Part shown: in pieces, positions 30,232 to 38,897 of the stretch
How positions within the stretch are numbered: the first letter of the stretch is position 1
Layout of the letters: the number at the start of each line of letters is the position of its first letter
Source of the DNA: Halobacillus sp. A1
GTDB taxonomy: Bacteria; Bacillota; Bacilli; Bacillales; Halobacillaceae
Reading direction: 5' to 3'
DNA: 64,000 nt
Assembly (NCBI RefSeq): GCF_024189295.1
Contig: NZ_JAIZEN010000002.1
Coordinates: forward strand, 186,001-250,000
Translations under genes and position numbers: made by a program
The notes under the pieces: model-generated
What the model was told of the DNA's origin: nothing
Seen by the model: only the letters and a program-made list of their open reading frames with translations
The model's database searches: none

Positions 30232-30672
30232 ATGAAACAAACTGCTAAGCTATCTACTGAAAACATTTCATCGCTAGTCGCTACAGGCGCGGGGTTCGAC
30301 CTTCTGCGCTATTATTCTTTACCCGATTTTCTTGGGAAAGAAGCTCCCTCTTTACTTTATTTCATGGGGAAAAATATCGCACGGGAAACGACTATAAGTA
30401 CATTTGAAGAATTATATGAGTTTTTCCAATACATGGGCTGGGGCGAATTACAGCTGGTGAAGGAAAAAAGAAAAGAAATGATTTTCAATCTTCAAGGACA
30501 TATCGTTGAGAAAAGGTTGAATCAAAAAATGTTCAAAGTTGATTTCAGGCTCGAATGCGGTTTTTTAGCAGAGATCCTTAAATCTTTAACAGAAGATACA
30601 TATGAATGCATTGAAGAAATAAACTCAAAAGAAAATATTGTTGAGATCATTGCTACAAGAGAACCAGAATAA
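30232..30672 (+). CDS. yslB: YslB family protein (DUF2507)
   Basis: A 146-residue soluble protein of the YslB family, related to the V4R/transport-particle fold. TGAGFDLLRYYSLPDFLG near residue 23 and CGFLAEILKS near 105 fit. I prefer the ATG at 30232; an ATG at 30223 lies directly against the AAGGG ribosome-binding site. Divergent from sdhC and convergent with uvrC. Function not established. lysC, which follows yslB in B. subtilis, is not here. Confidence 0.85.
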   Translation: MKQTAKLSTENISSLVATGAGFDLLRYYSLPDFLGKEAPSLLYFMGKNIARETTISTFEELYEFFQYMGWGELQLVKEKRKEMIFNLQGHIVEKRLNQKMFKVDFRLECGFLAEILKSLTEDTYECIEEINSKENIVEIIATREPE

Positions 30673-30682
30673 GGAGCCAGTG

Positions 30683-32476
30683 TTATTCCTCAGCTGGCTC
30701 TTCTTCTTTATTGAGTGTTTCAATGATGTTCTGTGCTGTCGGTAACGGGACCCCTAATTTTGTAATATCCTCCGGGGATGCATCTTTGATTTCTTTCACG
30801 GATTTGAAATGCCTTAATAACAATCGGCGGCGCTTTTGCCCCACACCAGGGATTTGATCGAGTTCAGATTGAATGGCACCTTTACCCCGTAACTGTCTGT
30901 GGAACGAAATGGCAAAGCGGTGTACTTCGTCCTGGATTCGCTGGACTAAATAAAACTCTTGAGAATTCCTGTCCAGGCTGACAAAAGCCGGAGGGTCCCC
31001 GTATAGTAATTCACTCGTTTTGTGCTTATCATCTTTAGCAAGCCCGCATAACGGTATATCCAATCCTAATTCGTTATCCAAAACATCCATAGCGGCCGTC
31101 ATTTGTCCTTTGCCACCATCTACAACGATTAAATCAGGAAGCGGCAATTCTTCTTTCAAAACTCTTGAATACCTTCTCCTCACGACTTCTCGCATCGTTT
31201 CATAGTCATCTGGCCCTTTAACATTTTTCACTTTATATTTACGATATTCTTTTTTGTCAGGTTTCCCGTCAATGAACGTTACCATAGCAGAAACGGGATC
31301 CGTTCCTTGGATGTTCGAATTATCGAAAGCTTCGATCCGATGAGGAGTTTCGATATTGAGTTCTTCCCCAAGTTTTTCTACTGCTTTTATTGTTCTTTCT
31401 TCATCTCGTTCAATAAGTGCAAATTTCTCTTCAAGAGCGATTTCTGCATTTTTCATAGCTAAATTGACGAGCTCTTTTTTACGCCCTCTCATAGGAATAG
31501 CTACTTTCGTTTCCACTACGCCTTCGAGAACCTCCGTATTTGTTGCCACGGGTACAAGGATCTCTTTTGGATATGGGTGGTTTTGGTGCAAATAGAAGCG
31601 GCCGATGTAACTTAAGAAAGTTTCTTCTGGGTCGTCGAAAAACGGGAATAAAGCAATATCGCGCTCAATCAGTTTTCCTTGACGTACGAAGAACACTTGC
31701 ACACACATCCAGCCTTTATTGACAGAGTACCCGAATATATCGCGATCTATTTGATCATTCATCGTCATCTTCTGCTGCTCCATGACAGACTCAATATGTT
31801 CGATTTGATCACGATACTCCTTGGCTCTTTCAAAATCCAACTTTTCTGAAGCGTCCTGCATTTTTCTTTTGAGGTCATTTTTTATTTCCTTATGACCTCC
31901 TCCAAGAAAAGAAGTAATACTTTGCACGATTTCCTGATTCGTTTCTTTAGAAACCGGAAACTCACATGGACCTAAACATTGGTGCATGTGGTAATACAAA
32001 CACACCCTGTCCGGCATGGTATTACATTTTCTTAACGGGTAAAGTCGGTCCAAAAGTTTTTTCGTCTCCCTTGCCGCAATGACGTTCGGGTAAGGCCCAA
32101 AATACTTCCCTTTATCCTTTTTCACTTTACGAGTCACAATCAACTTAGGATGACGTTCAGCTGTGACCTTAAGGTAGGGATAAGTTTTATCATCTTTCAA
32201 CATAACGTTGTATTTAGGATCATGTTTCTTGATGAGATTCATTTCTAGAATCAAGGCTTCGATTTCTGAAGTGGTAACAATATATTCAAAGTCCACGATT
32301 TCTCTTACAAGTCGCTGCGTTTTTCCATCATGAGCTCCTGTAAAATAAGAGCGAACTCTATTTTTTAAAACTTTAGCTTTACCTACATAAATGATTGTAT
32401 TCTGTTTATCTTTCATCAAGTAGCAGCCCGGCTGGTCCGGCAATACTGCCAGTTTCTCTTTAATATTGTTGTTCAT
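30683..32476 (-). CDS. uvrC: excinuclease ABC subunit C
   Basis: Makes the dual incision in nucleotide excision repair. The N-terminal GIY-YIG nuclease has [19 protein letters not shown] near residue 17. A UVR motif lies near 205 ([16 protein letters not shown]). The RNase H-like nuclease has [11 protein letters not shown] near 383 and VDGGKGQ near 450. A C-terminal helix-hairpin-helix has [16 protein letters not shown]. It is 597 residues, the normal length. GGGGTG upstream of the ATG. Confidence 0.96.
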   Translation of the reverse strand: MNNNIKEKLAVLPDQPGCYLMKDKQNTIIYVGKAKVLKNRVRSYFTGAHDGKTQRLVREIVDFEYIVTTSEIEALILEMNLIKKHDPKYNVMLKDDKTYPYLKVTAERHPKLIVTRKVKKDKGKYFGPYPNVIAARETKKLLDRLYPLRKCNTMPDRVCLYYHMHQCLGPCEFPVSKETNQEIVQSITSFLGGGHKEIKNDLKRKMQDASEKLDFERAKEYRDQIEHIESVMEQQKMTMNDQIDRDIFGYSVNKGWMCVQVFFVRQGKLIERDIALFPFFDDPEETFLSYIGRFYLHQNHPYPKEILVPVATNTEVLEGVVETKVAIPMRGRKKELVNLAMKNAEIALEEKFALIERDEERTIKAVEKLGEELNIETPHRIEAFDNSNIQGTDPVSAMVTFIDGKPDKKEYRKYKVKNVKGPDDYETMREVVRRRYSRVLKEELPLPDLIVVDGGKGQMTAAMDVLDNELGLDIPLCGLAKDDKHKTSELLYGDPPAFVSLDRNSQEFYLVQRIQDEVHRFAISFHRQLRGKGAIQSELDQIPGVGQKRRRLLLRHFKSVKEIKDASPEDITKLGVPLPTAQNIIETLNKEEEPAEE

Positions 32477-32543
32477 GGTTGTTCACCCCACCCTTATTGT
32501 GGTTCTTATATGAAAGGTACCACATTTAGGAAATCTTATACAG

Positions 32544-32572
32544 CAAAAAGCCACGCTGTCATACAGCGTGGC
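32544..32572 (-). terminator. terminator of trxA
   Basis: GCCACGCTG/CAGCGTGGC hairpin followed by five T residues on the minus strand. Confidence 0.85.
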
Positions 32573-32595
32573 CCTTTTCAAAAATTACGCTCTTA

Positions 32596-32910
32596 TTAAG
32601 AGTGCTTAGTAATAAGTTCAGCAAGTGCTTCTTTCGGTTGAAAACCGATTACTTGATCGACGACTTTACCATCTTTGAAAAGAAGTAATGTCGGTATACT
32701 CATAACACCGAATTTACTAGCTGTTTCCTGGTTTTCATCTACATCAAGCTTAACAATTTTCACCTGATCGCTCATTTCTTCATCCAGCTCTTCAAGAACC
32801 GGTGCGATCATTTTACAAGGGCCACACCAAGGTGCCCAAAAGTCAGCAAGGACAAGGCCTTCACTAGTTTCATTAGTAAAATTTTGATCAGTAGCTTTTA
32901 CAAGTGCCAT
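32596..32910 (-). CDS. trxA: thioredoxin
   Basis: General dithiol oxidoreductase. The WCGPC active site is at residues 28-32 within [13 protein letters not shown], and the cis-proline lies in MSIPTLLLF near 75. With the ATG at 32910 (GGAGGA upstream) the protein has 104 residues, as usual; the open frame extends upstream without similarity. Between uvrC and etfA as in B. subtilis. Confidence 0.97.
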   Translation of the reverse strand: MALVKATDQNFTNETSEGLVLADFWAPWCGPCKMIAPVLEELDEEMSDQVKIVKLDVDENQETASKFGVMSIPTLLLFKDGKVVDQVIGFQPKEALAELITKHS

Positions 32911-32991
32911 CTTTACATTCCTCCTCGAACTTTTAGTCTGTAACGAGTATATCACTTTCTATTTTAACTGACTAACAATTTGTTTATGCAC

Positions 32992-33043
32992 CGAAAAGCG
33001 GAGGGGGACTGGTAGACACGACAAGCATAAGCAAGGCGGCGCA
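32992..33043. repeat. 52-bp direct repeat, copy 1
   Basis: Begins CGAAAAGCGGAGGGGGACTG and ends AAGGCGGCGCA. It is repeated at 33115-33166 with about seven differences. Copy 1 also forms part of a longer palindrome: GCATAAGCAA near 33025 pairs with TTGCTTATG near 33072. It lies in the 325-bp gap between trxA and etfA, which holds no gene. Confidence 0.8.
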
Positions 33044-33114
33044 GTGAAGCGTTCTTCCTTCACGGAGGCGAATTGCTTATGTCTCGAGTGTCTGAACACC
33101 GAAGCTGGACATCA

Positions 33115-33166
33115 CGAAAAGCGGAGAGGGACTGGTAGGCCTGACACGCATAAGCAAGGCGGCGCA
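33115..33166. repeat. 52-bp direct repeat, copy 2
   Basis: Second copy of the element at 32992-33043, offset 123 bp, same orientation. The downstream palindromic half found after copy 1 is missing here, so this copy looks truncated. Confidence 0.8.
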
Positions 33167-33188
33167 ACTCAAACCTAACATAACAAAA

Positions 33189-33230
33189 ATAAATGGTTAA
33201 AGTGACTAAAGCATCACTTTAACCATTTAT
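33189..33230 (-). terminator. terminator of the etf operon
   Basis: Perfect 17-bp inverted repeat (33189-33205 and 33214-33230) with an eight-base loop, directly after the etfA stop. Confidence 0.75.
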
Positions 33231-33235
33231 TATAA

Positions 33236-34216
33236 TTAAGCGTTCACTTTCATCTGTTTGATTTCTTCAATCAGCTTAGGTAATACGTCAAATAAATCTC
33301 CTACAATTCCATAATCCGCTACATTAAAAATGTTCGCTTCTGGATCTTTGTTAATAGCTACGATCACTTTAGAGTTAGACATACCAGCTAAGTGCTGAAT
33401 TGCACCTGATATACCACAGGCGATGTATAAATCTGGAGTTATGACTTTACCCGTCTGTCCGATTTGCAGAGAGTAATCACAATATCCTGCGTCACAAGCT
33501 CCTCGGGAAGCTCCTACTGTACCACCTAACAGCTCAGCAAGTTCTTCAAGCGGTTCAAACCCTTCGGCGCTTTTCACCCCTCGACCACCGGCTATTACGA
33601 CTTTAGCTTCGGAAAGATCCACACCATCCGTTGATTTACGGATTACTTCTTTAATAATCGTACGGATATTTTGCACATCTACACTTTTTTCAGTAACTTC
33701 TCCAGCCCGTCCTTCGTCCCTTGCAGCTGCAGGAATATTGTTCGGCCGGATAGTAGCAAAGGTCAATCCTTCAGTAATTTCCTTTTTCTCAAAGGCTTTT
33801 CCTGAATAAATGGGACGTGTAAATACGATCCTTCCGCCTTCTGCTACGACTTCTGTAGCATCAGAAATTAAACCTGACTCCAGTCGACTGGCCAGCTTAG
33901 GAGTTAAATCTTTACCGATTGACGTGTGTCCCATAACGATCCCTTCTGGGGTTTCATCATCGATTACGGATAACACAGCTTGACCATATCCATCAGATGT
34001 ATACGTTTTCAATTCTTCGTTTGCTACAGTGATGACTCGATCGGCCCCGTAATAAATCATTTCTTTACCCATATCTTCAAGGCTATCAGATCCGCAGAGA
34101 ACACCGACCACTTCGCCTCCGTCACTAATGATATTAGCTGCAGCAATAGCTTCAAACGTTACATTTCTCAAAGTTCCTTCTCTAGCTTCCCCGATGACTA
34201 ATACTTTCTTACTCAT
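33236..34216 (-). CDS. etfA: electron transfer flavoprotein alpha subunit
   Basis: With EtfB forms the FAD-containing heterodimer that accepts electrons from acyl-CoA dehydrogenases. The C-terminal FAD-binding domain shows GGRGVKS near residue 210, GASRGACDAG near 236, QIGQTGKVITPDLYIACGISG near 252 and HLAGM near 275. It is 326 residues. Last gene of the fadR-enoyl-CoA hydratase-etfB-etfA operon, presumably under FadR. Confidence 0.95.
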   Translation of the reverse strand: MSKKVLVIGEAREGTLRNVTFEAIAAANIISDGGEVVGVLCGSDSLEDMGKEMIYYGADRVITVANEELKTYTSDGYGQAVLSVIDDETPEGIVMGHTSIGKDLTPKLASRLESGLISDATEVVAEGGRIVFTRPIYSGKAFEKKEITEGLTFATIRPNNIPAAARDEGRAGEVTEKSVDVQNIRTIIKEVIRKSTDGVDLSEAKVVIAGGRGVKSAEGFEPLEELAELLGGTVGASRGACDAGYCDYSLQIGQTGKVITPDLYIACGISGAIQHLAGMSNSKVIVAINKDPEANIFNVADYGIVGDLFDVLPKLIEEIKQMKVNA

Positions 34217-34245
34217 AAATAAGTCTCCTTTCCCTCCATAAATAA

Positions 34246-35019
34246 TTACAGAACTTTAGCTTCCGTTTTCAGTAGAGATACCAGCTCTTTTACTTGGTCG
34301 TCCGTTTCTCCTTCTAGCACCTTACCCGCTTGTTTTTCAGGAGGCAGGAAGATTTCTATAGTTTTCGTTTTTGGTTCGACTTCATCTTCATCTAAATCAA
34401 GATCATCAATCTCAAGTTCTTCTAAAGGTTTTTTCTTAGCTTTCATAATTCCAGGCAATGATGGATAACGTGGTTCATTCAATCCTTGCTGGCACGTTAC
34501 AATTAGTGGAAGTGTCGTCTCCACCTTCTCCACGTCACCTTCTACGTCTCTTTCTATTTGAACATCACTTCCGTCAATATCGATACTTGTAATTGTTGTC
34601 ACACAAGGCATATTCAATCGTTCAGCCAGACGTGGTCCGACCTGTCCGCTGGCTTCATCGATAGCTACATTTCCACCTAAAATGATGTCTGCTTCTTTAT
34701 CTTCAAAGAAGGCTTCTAAAATTTTAACCGTGGTGAACTGATCACCTTCTTCAAGGTCATCTTCAGTATTGATCAATACAGCTTTGTCTGCACCCATCGC
34801 CAGCGCTGTACGGAGTTGTTTCTCAGCGTCTTCTTCACCAATCGTAACGACCGTGACTTCTCCACCATGTGCATCACGCAAATTAATGGCTTCTTCTACC
34901 GCATACTCATCGTATGGGTTGATGATGAATTCAGCACCATCATCCTCGATACGACCATTACTTATAGAAATTTTTTCCTCTGTATCAAATGTTCTTTTTA
35001 ATAATACATAAATGTTCAT
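34246..35019 (-). CDS. etfB: electron transfer flavoprotein beta subunit
   Basis: Partner of EtfA, binding AMP. NPYDEYAVEEAINLRD near residue 34 and VGPRLAERLNMP near 125 are family signatures. GGAGGG lies seven bases before the ATG at 35019 (257 residues); an ATG two codons earlier is too close to it. Co-directional with the enoyl-CoA hydratase upstream. Confidence 0.95.
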   Translation of the reverse strand: MNIYVLLKRTFDTEEKISISNGRIEDDGAEFIINPYDEYAVEEAINLRDAHGGEVTVVTIGEEDAEKQLRTALAMGADKAVLINTEDDLEEGDQFTTVKILEAFFEDKEADIILGGNVAIDEASGQVGPRLAERLNMPCVTTITSIDIDGSDVQIERDVEGDVEKVETTLPLIVTCQQGLNEPRYPSLPGIMKAKKKPLEELEIDDLDLDEDEVEPKTKTIEIFLPPEKQAGKVLEGETDDQVKELVSLLKTEAKVL

Positions 35020-35036
35020 TTGCATACCCTCCTAAA

Positions 35037-35810
35037 CTATTTATCCTTGAATTCTGGTTTTCTTTTTTCAATAAAAGCCTGCACACCTTCAACAGCATCT
35101 TCATTACCAAAAACTGCACCGAAAGCCTCTGCTTCTTTTTGGATACCTTCCTGAAGCTGAGTAGTATGAGCATAAGGAATCAATTTCATGATGTGGTGGA
35201 TAGAAGGTCCGCTTTTTGCCGCAATTAACTGAGCTGTTTTATCAGCACTAACGAACAACTCATCGTTGCTGAAGCTTTGATTTGCTAATCCAGCCTCCAC
35301 CGCTTCTTCACCCGAAATCGGTACACCGGTTAATATCATTTCATACGCTTTGGCAGCACCCACATGGCGAGGCAGCCTTTGAGTTCCAGCAAATCCGGGA
35401 ATGATGCCTAGATTCAATTCTGGTAAACCAAGCTTTGCGTCTTCCGCCACATAGCGGATGTGGCAGGCCATGGCAAGTTCCAAACCACCACCTAATGCAG
35501 CACCGTGAATCGCTGCAATCACTGGTATGTGGAAGTTTTCAATTCTATTGAAGAGCTCCTGGCCTTTACCCGCAAGACTTCCGGAGTCAGATCCATCCTG
35601 GAAAGACGTAAATTCTTTAATATCTGCTCCTGCGGAAAAGAACTTATCTTCCCCTTTGAGTACAATAGCTTTAATGGATTGATTGTTTTCAATATTGTCC
35701 AGCTCCACTGACAGATCATTTAAAATATGACTGGATAAAGCATTTGCCGGTGGACTTTGAATGGTGATTGTGGCCACATGGCCATTTGTTTCGACGTGTA
35801 AAGTAGACAA
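35037..35810 (-). CDS. fadB: enoyl-CoA hydratase/isomerase family protein (YsiB/FadB)
   Basis: A 257-residue crotonase-fold enzyme, probably hydrating 2-enoyl-CoA in beta-oxidation. The oxyanion-hole glycines sit in FSAGADIKEF near residue 59 and IHGAALGGGLELAMACH near 101; the catalytic glutamates are expected in LPELNLGIIPGFAGTQRLPR near 124-140. Located between fadR and etfB, as ysiB is in B. subtilis, where the operon is FadR-regulated. Confidence 0.92.
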   Translation of the reverse strand: MSTLHVETNGHVATITIQSPPANALSSHILNDLSVELDNIENNQSIKAIVLKGEDKFFSAGADIKEFTSFQDGSDSGSLAGKGQELFNRIENFHIPVIAAIHGAALGGGLELAMACHIRYVAEDAKLGLPELNLGIIPGFAGTQRLPRHVGAAKAYEMILTGVPISGEEAVEAGLANQSFSNDELFVSADKTAQLIAAKSGPSIHHIMKLIPYAHTTQLQEGIQKEAEAFGAVFGNEDAVEGVQAFIEKRKPEFKDK

Positions 35811-35824
35811 AAATTTTCTCTCCT

Positions 35825-36415
35825 TTATTTACTTGATTCGGCCAATCCATAGACGATTAAACTATGGACGTCTTGTGCTTGCTCTTCTAAGTTATATTTT
35901 TGTTCTTTCATTACCCAATTGGTGACAGCTTCGTCCATCATCCCAAAAATCAGCTGACGAACTAGTCTGCGATTCAGGTTATTACGGAACAATTTTTCCT
36001 GTATACCTTCATCGACGATGTTATCAATAACTGCTAAGTACTTCTTTAGCACATTATTGATTTTGTAACGCAGCTCTTTATTTGATTGACGAAGTTCGAG
36101 CTGAGTCACTATAGCCAGATGATGATCGGCAGCCAGCTGTTCGAAATGGGTTTCTACTAAGGTCAACAATTTCTCTTCAGCAGACTGCCCGGAAGTGGTT
36201 TCGTGTTCAATCTTCTCTATGAACTGGCCCATTTTGTCTTGAAAAAGTGAAACTAAGATATCTTCCTTATTTTTGAAATATAAATAAATAGTACCATCCG
36301 CCACTCCTGCTTTTTTGGCAATCTTGGAAACTTGCGAAGAGTGGTATCCATTTTCAGCAATAACTACGACTGCTGCATCGATAATTTGTTTGTATTTTGG
36401 TTTATTCTTATTCAT
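35825..36415 (-). CDS. fadR: fatty-acid degradation regulator FadR (TetR family, YsiA)
   Basis: A 196-residue TetR-type repressor. The HTH occupies about residues 20-60 (YHSSQVSKIAKKAGVADGTIYLYFKNKEDIL). In B. subtilis FadR releases DNA on binding long-chain acyl-CoAs. A near-perfect FadR operator lies 26-43 bases upstream of its own start, so autoregulation of the whole fadR-hydratase-etfBA operon is likely. Confidence 0.93.
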   Translation of the reverse strand: MNKNKPKYKQIIDAAVVVIAENGYHSSQVSKIAKKAGVADGTIYLYFKNKEDILVSLFQDKMGQFIEKIEHETTSGQSAEEKLLTLVETHFEQLAADHHLAIVTQLELRQSNKELRYKINNVLKKYLAVIDNIVDEGIQEKLFRNNLNRRLVRQLIFGMMDEAVTNWVMKEQKYNLEEQAQDVHSLIVYGLAESSK

Positions 36416-36440
36416 AGTAATCCCCTGCCTTTGCTAAAAA

Positions 36441-36458
36441 TGAATGAATGGTCATTCA
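36441..36458 (-). promoter_or_regulatory. FadR operator
   Basis: TGAATGAATGGTCATTCA matches the B. subtilis FadR consensus TGAATGAMTANTCATTCA at all but one defined position. It lies between lcfA and fadR, upstream of fadR. No comparable site is visible upstream of lcfA (38209-38290). Confidence 0.85.
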
Positions 36459-36501
36459 CCTATTATATTACATCCCAAAAATATATCTGTCAACACGAAA
36501 A

Positions 36502-38208
36502 CTAGGAACTTTGCAGAGGTTTATTGTCCATCTTCTTTTTTTCTTCTTCTACCAAAGTACGCCTTAATATTTTACCTACAGCTGTTTTTGGCAGCTCCTC
36601 CCTGAACTCATAAATCCTCGGCACTTTGAATGCAGCCATATTTTTACGGCAGAATTCATCCAGTTCTTCTTCCGTTACGACCTGACCAGGCTTTTTCACA
36701 ATAAATGCTTTGACGGTTTCTCCGCGATAAGGATCAGGAATACCAATGATGACCGCCTCCTGTACAGCCTCATGCTCATATAAAACTTCTTCAACTTCTC
36801 GAGGATATATATTAAAGCCGCCGGCGATGATCATATCCTTCTTCCGATCCACTATATAGAAGTAACCCTCTTCATTCATGTAGCCCAAGTCCCCTGTTCT
36901 GAACCAGCCATCCTCACTTAACACTTTATCAGTATCTTCTTTTCGTTTCCAATAACCTTTCATGACTTGTGGTCCTTTTACCACAATCTCGCCGATCTCA
37001 CCATGGTCCGCTTCTTCGTCCGCATCAATACGGAAGATCTTCGCATCCGTATCAGGCCAGGGGACTCCGATACTTCCACTGATTCGATTAGACCAAATGA
37101 AATTGGAGTGGGTAACAGGAGAAGTTTCCGTCAATCCATACCCTTCTACTAATTTGCCTCCAGTAATTTGTTCAAATCGTTCCTGAACTTCTACTGGTAA
37201 CGGTGCTGAACCGCTGAGGCATGCAGTAATGGATGACAGGTCATACTTCTTAATATCCGGATGGTTCAATAATGCAATATATATCGTAGGGGCTCCTGGA
37301 AAAAGTGTCGGTTTTTGTTTGGCAATGACTTTTAAAACATCTTCAGGCTCGAATTTAGGCAAAATCACCATTTTACTACTCATCATTACCGATAAGTTCA
37401 TGACGGATGTCATCCCATATACATGGAAAAATGGCAGTAATGCCAACACAACCTCCTGGCCTTTTTCAGATTTATACATCCATTTCATCGACATTTGAGT
37501 GTTAGCCACTAAATTATAATGGGTTAGCATCACACCCTTGGGAAAGCCTGTCGTACCTCCTGTGTACTGCAAAAGGGCTAAATCTTCTTTAGGGTCGATT
37601 TCTACAGGACTGACCTGTTTGCTGCTTTCATTCATCAGATGTCTCCAGAGATGTGTATCTGTCGACTGCTCGGGTTTTACAAGCATTTGATACTGGCGCC
37701 TCTGAATGAATGGATAAATTTTATTCTTAGGAAAAGGCAAATAGTCTTTAATACCTGTCACAATAATATGCTCGAGTGAAGTAGCTGGCTTGACGTTTGC
37801 CACTTTAGGATATAAAACGTCTAAACACAAAATCATTTTGGCTTCAGAGTCCTTTAACTGATACTCTAATTCTCTCTCCATATATAAAGGGTTCGTCTGA
37901 ACGACGATTCCACCTGCCATCAGTATCGCGTAATAAGCAATAACTGATTGCGGACAGTTAGGCAGCATGATCGACACTCGATCCCCTTTTTCAAGCCCAA
38001 GCTTCTGTAAATAGCTTGCAAAAGCCTTTGTATCCTCATACACTTCTTCGTAATTAAGCTCTTTTCCCATAAAATAAAGCGCTTTCTTTTTACTGTAATG
38101 TTCAGCGCTTTCTTTAAGATAATGGTGCAACGGATATTCGTCATACTCAATGCTAGTAGGAATCTCTGGTGGATAGTGCTTATGCCATGGTTTTGTTTCG
38201 ATTGTCAT
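36502..38208 (-). CDS. lcfA: long-chain fatty acid CoA ligase
   Basis: Activates fatty acids to acyl-CoA. The 568-residue ANL-superfamily protein has the P-loop YTGGTTGFPKG near residue 218, the A5 motif GYGLTETSPV near 359, GWFRTGDLG near 442 and the C-terminal lysine in AVGKILRR near 548. Upstream of fadR on the same strand. In B. subtilis lcfA is in the same FadR regulon. Confidence 0.95.
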   Translation of the reverse strand: MTIETKPWHKHYPPEIPTSIEYDEYPLHHYLKESAEHYSKKKALYFMGKELNYEEVYEDTKAFASYLQKLGLEKGDRVSIMLPNCPQSVIAYYAILMAGGIVVQTNPLYMERELEYQLKDSEAKMILCLDVLYPKVANVKPATSLEHIIVTGIKDYLPFPKNKIYPFIQRRQYQMLVKPEQSTDTHLWRHLMNESSKQVSPVEIDPKEDLALLQYTGGTTGFPKGVMLTHYNLVANTQMSMKWMYKSEKGQEVVLALLPFFHVYGMTSVMNLSVMMSSKMVILPKFEPEDVLKVIAKQKPTLFPGAPTIYIALLNHPDIKKYDLSSITACLSGSAPLPVEVQERFEQITGGKLVEGYGLTETSPVTHSNFIWSNRISGSIGVPWPDTDAKIFRIDADEEADHGEIGEIVVKGPQVMKGYWKRKEDTDKVLSEDGWFRTGDLGYMNEEGYFYIVDRKKDMIIAGGFNIYPREVEEVLYEHEAVQEAVIIGIPDPYRGETVKAFIVKKPGQVVTEEELDEFCRKNMAAFKVPRIYEFREELPKTAVGKILRRTLVEEEKKKMDNKPLQSS

Positions 38209-38350
38209 CTTTGTATCCCTCCCGCTACTTAATACTTACATTATAACGATATTTCCGAATAATTTGAAATATTATTTAAATTATTGAAAATGTATGAGGA
38301 CAACTAATGAATTCAATACCACTACTACCTATTTTTTTGACTCTGGTAAC

Positions 38351-38380
38351 AAAAAACCTCCTTGTAAAAGGAGGTTTTAA
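38351..38380 (-). terminator. terminator after the yshE unit
   Basis: AACCTCC/GGAGGTT hairpin with six T residues on the minus strand. It overlaps the stop codon of the 26-residue ORF at 38377. Confidence 0.8.
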
Positions 38381-38457
38381 ACTAAAAACATATAAACGAC
38401 GCCGACTATGATAAAAACAGCGGCCACTACCATCAATACTTTCGCTAGAGTTTCCAC
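38377..38457 (-). CDS. 26-residue single-pass membrane peptide coupled to yshE
   Basis: A short ORF beginning GTG at 38457, only 11 bases after the yshE stop, with GAGGGGG before it as a ribosome-binding site. The peptide is a short polar start (VETLAK) and one hydrophobic helix ending in MFLV. The stop codon lies at the base of the terminator hairpin, so the ORF uses the transcript to its end. The position, ribosome-binding site and composition all point to a real small protein. No family recognised. Confidence 0.6.
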   Translation of the reverse strand: METLAKVLMVVAAVFIIVGVVYMFLV

Positions 38458-38468
38458 CTTGCGCCCCC

Positions 38469-38876
38469 TCACATAATGTTAGCACCAATGACATAGGATA
38501 ATCCTACTGAAATAATCAAAGAAATAAATCCAACCGCTCGGTTATCGGCAGAGAGTTCTTCATCAATTTTAAAAGACGGAGTCAAAAATTCGAAGATGAA
38601 ATAACCGACGAGCAGCATAACAAAACCATAAATACCCCATCCCATCGTCTGCAGTAAGCTGTCATTATGTTCTATGGAATACCTGAAAATGTTAGCAATC
38701 CCGAATATTTTGCCTCCGGTTGCCATAGCAACGGCAATATTTCCGTTTTTGATTTCTTTCCAGTTATTGTAGGAAGTGACCACTTCAAATACAGCCATGA
38801 ATAAGATTAAACATAAGACGGCCACACTATAACTTGCAGCCGTTTCTACGTATGGGTTTTCCCAAAAACCTGTCAT
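38469..38876 (-). CDS. yshE: DUF350 membrane protein YshE
   Basis: A 135-residue, four-helix membrane protein made of two similar two-helix units, as in the DUF350 family. GNIAVAMATGGKIFGIANIF near residue 43 is the conserved loop. GGGAG lies eight bases before the ATG at 38876; a GTG three codons upstream overlaps it. Follows mutS2, as in B. subtilis. Confidence 0.85.
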   Translation of the reverse strand: MTGFWENPYVETAASYSVAVLCLILFMAVFEVVTSYNNWKEIKNGNIAVAMATGGKIFGIANIFRYSIEHNDSLLQTMGWGIYGFVMLLVGYFIFEFLTPSFKIDEELSADNRAVGFISLIISVGLSYVIGANIM

Positions 38877-38897
38877 TCCTCGCACTCCCTTATGTCA

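Noticed and set aside
32956-33235. CRISPR-like array between trxA and etfA
   Set aside because: Only two 52-bp units, imperfect, with no regular spacer and no cas genes in the window.
38276-38494. 72-residue minus-strand open frame after yshE
   Set aside because: It runs through the terminator and overlaps the better-supported 26-residue ORF in another frame.
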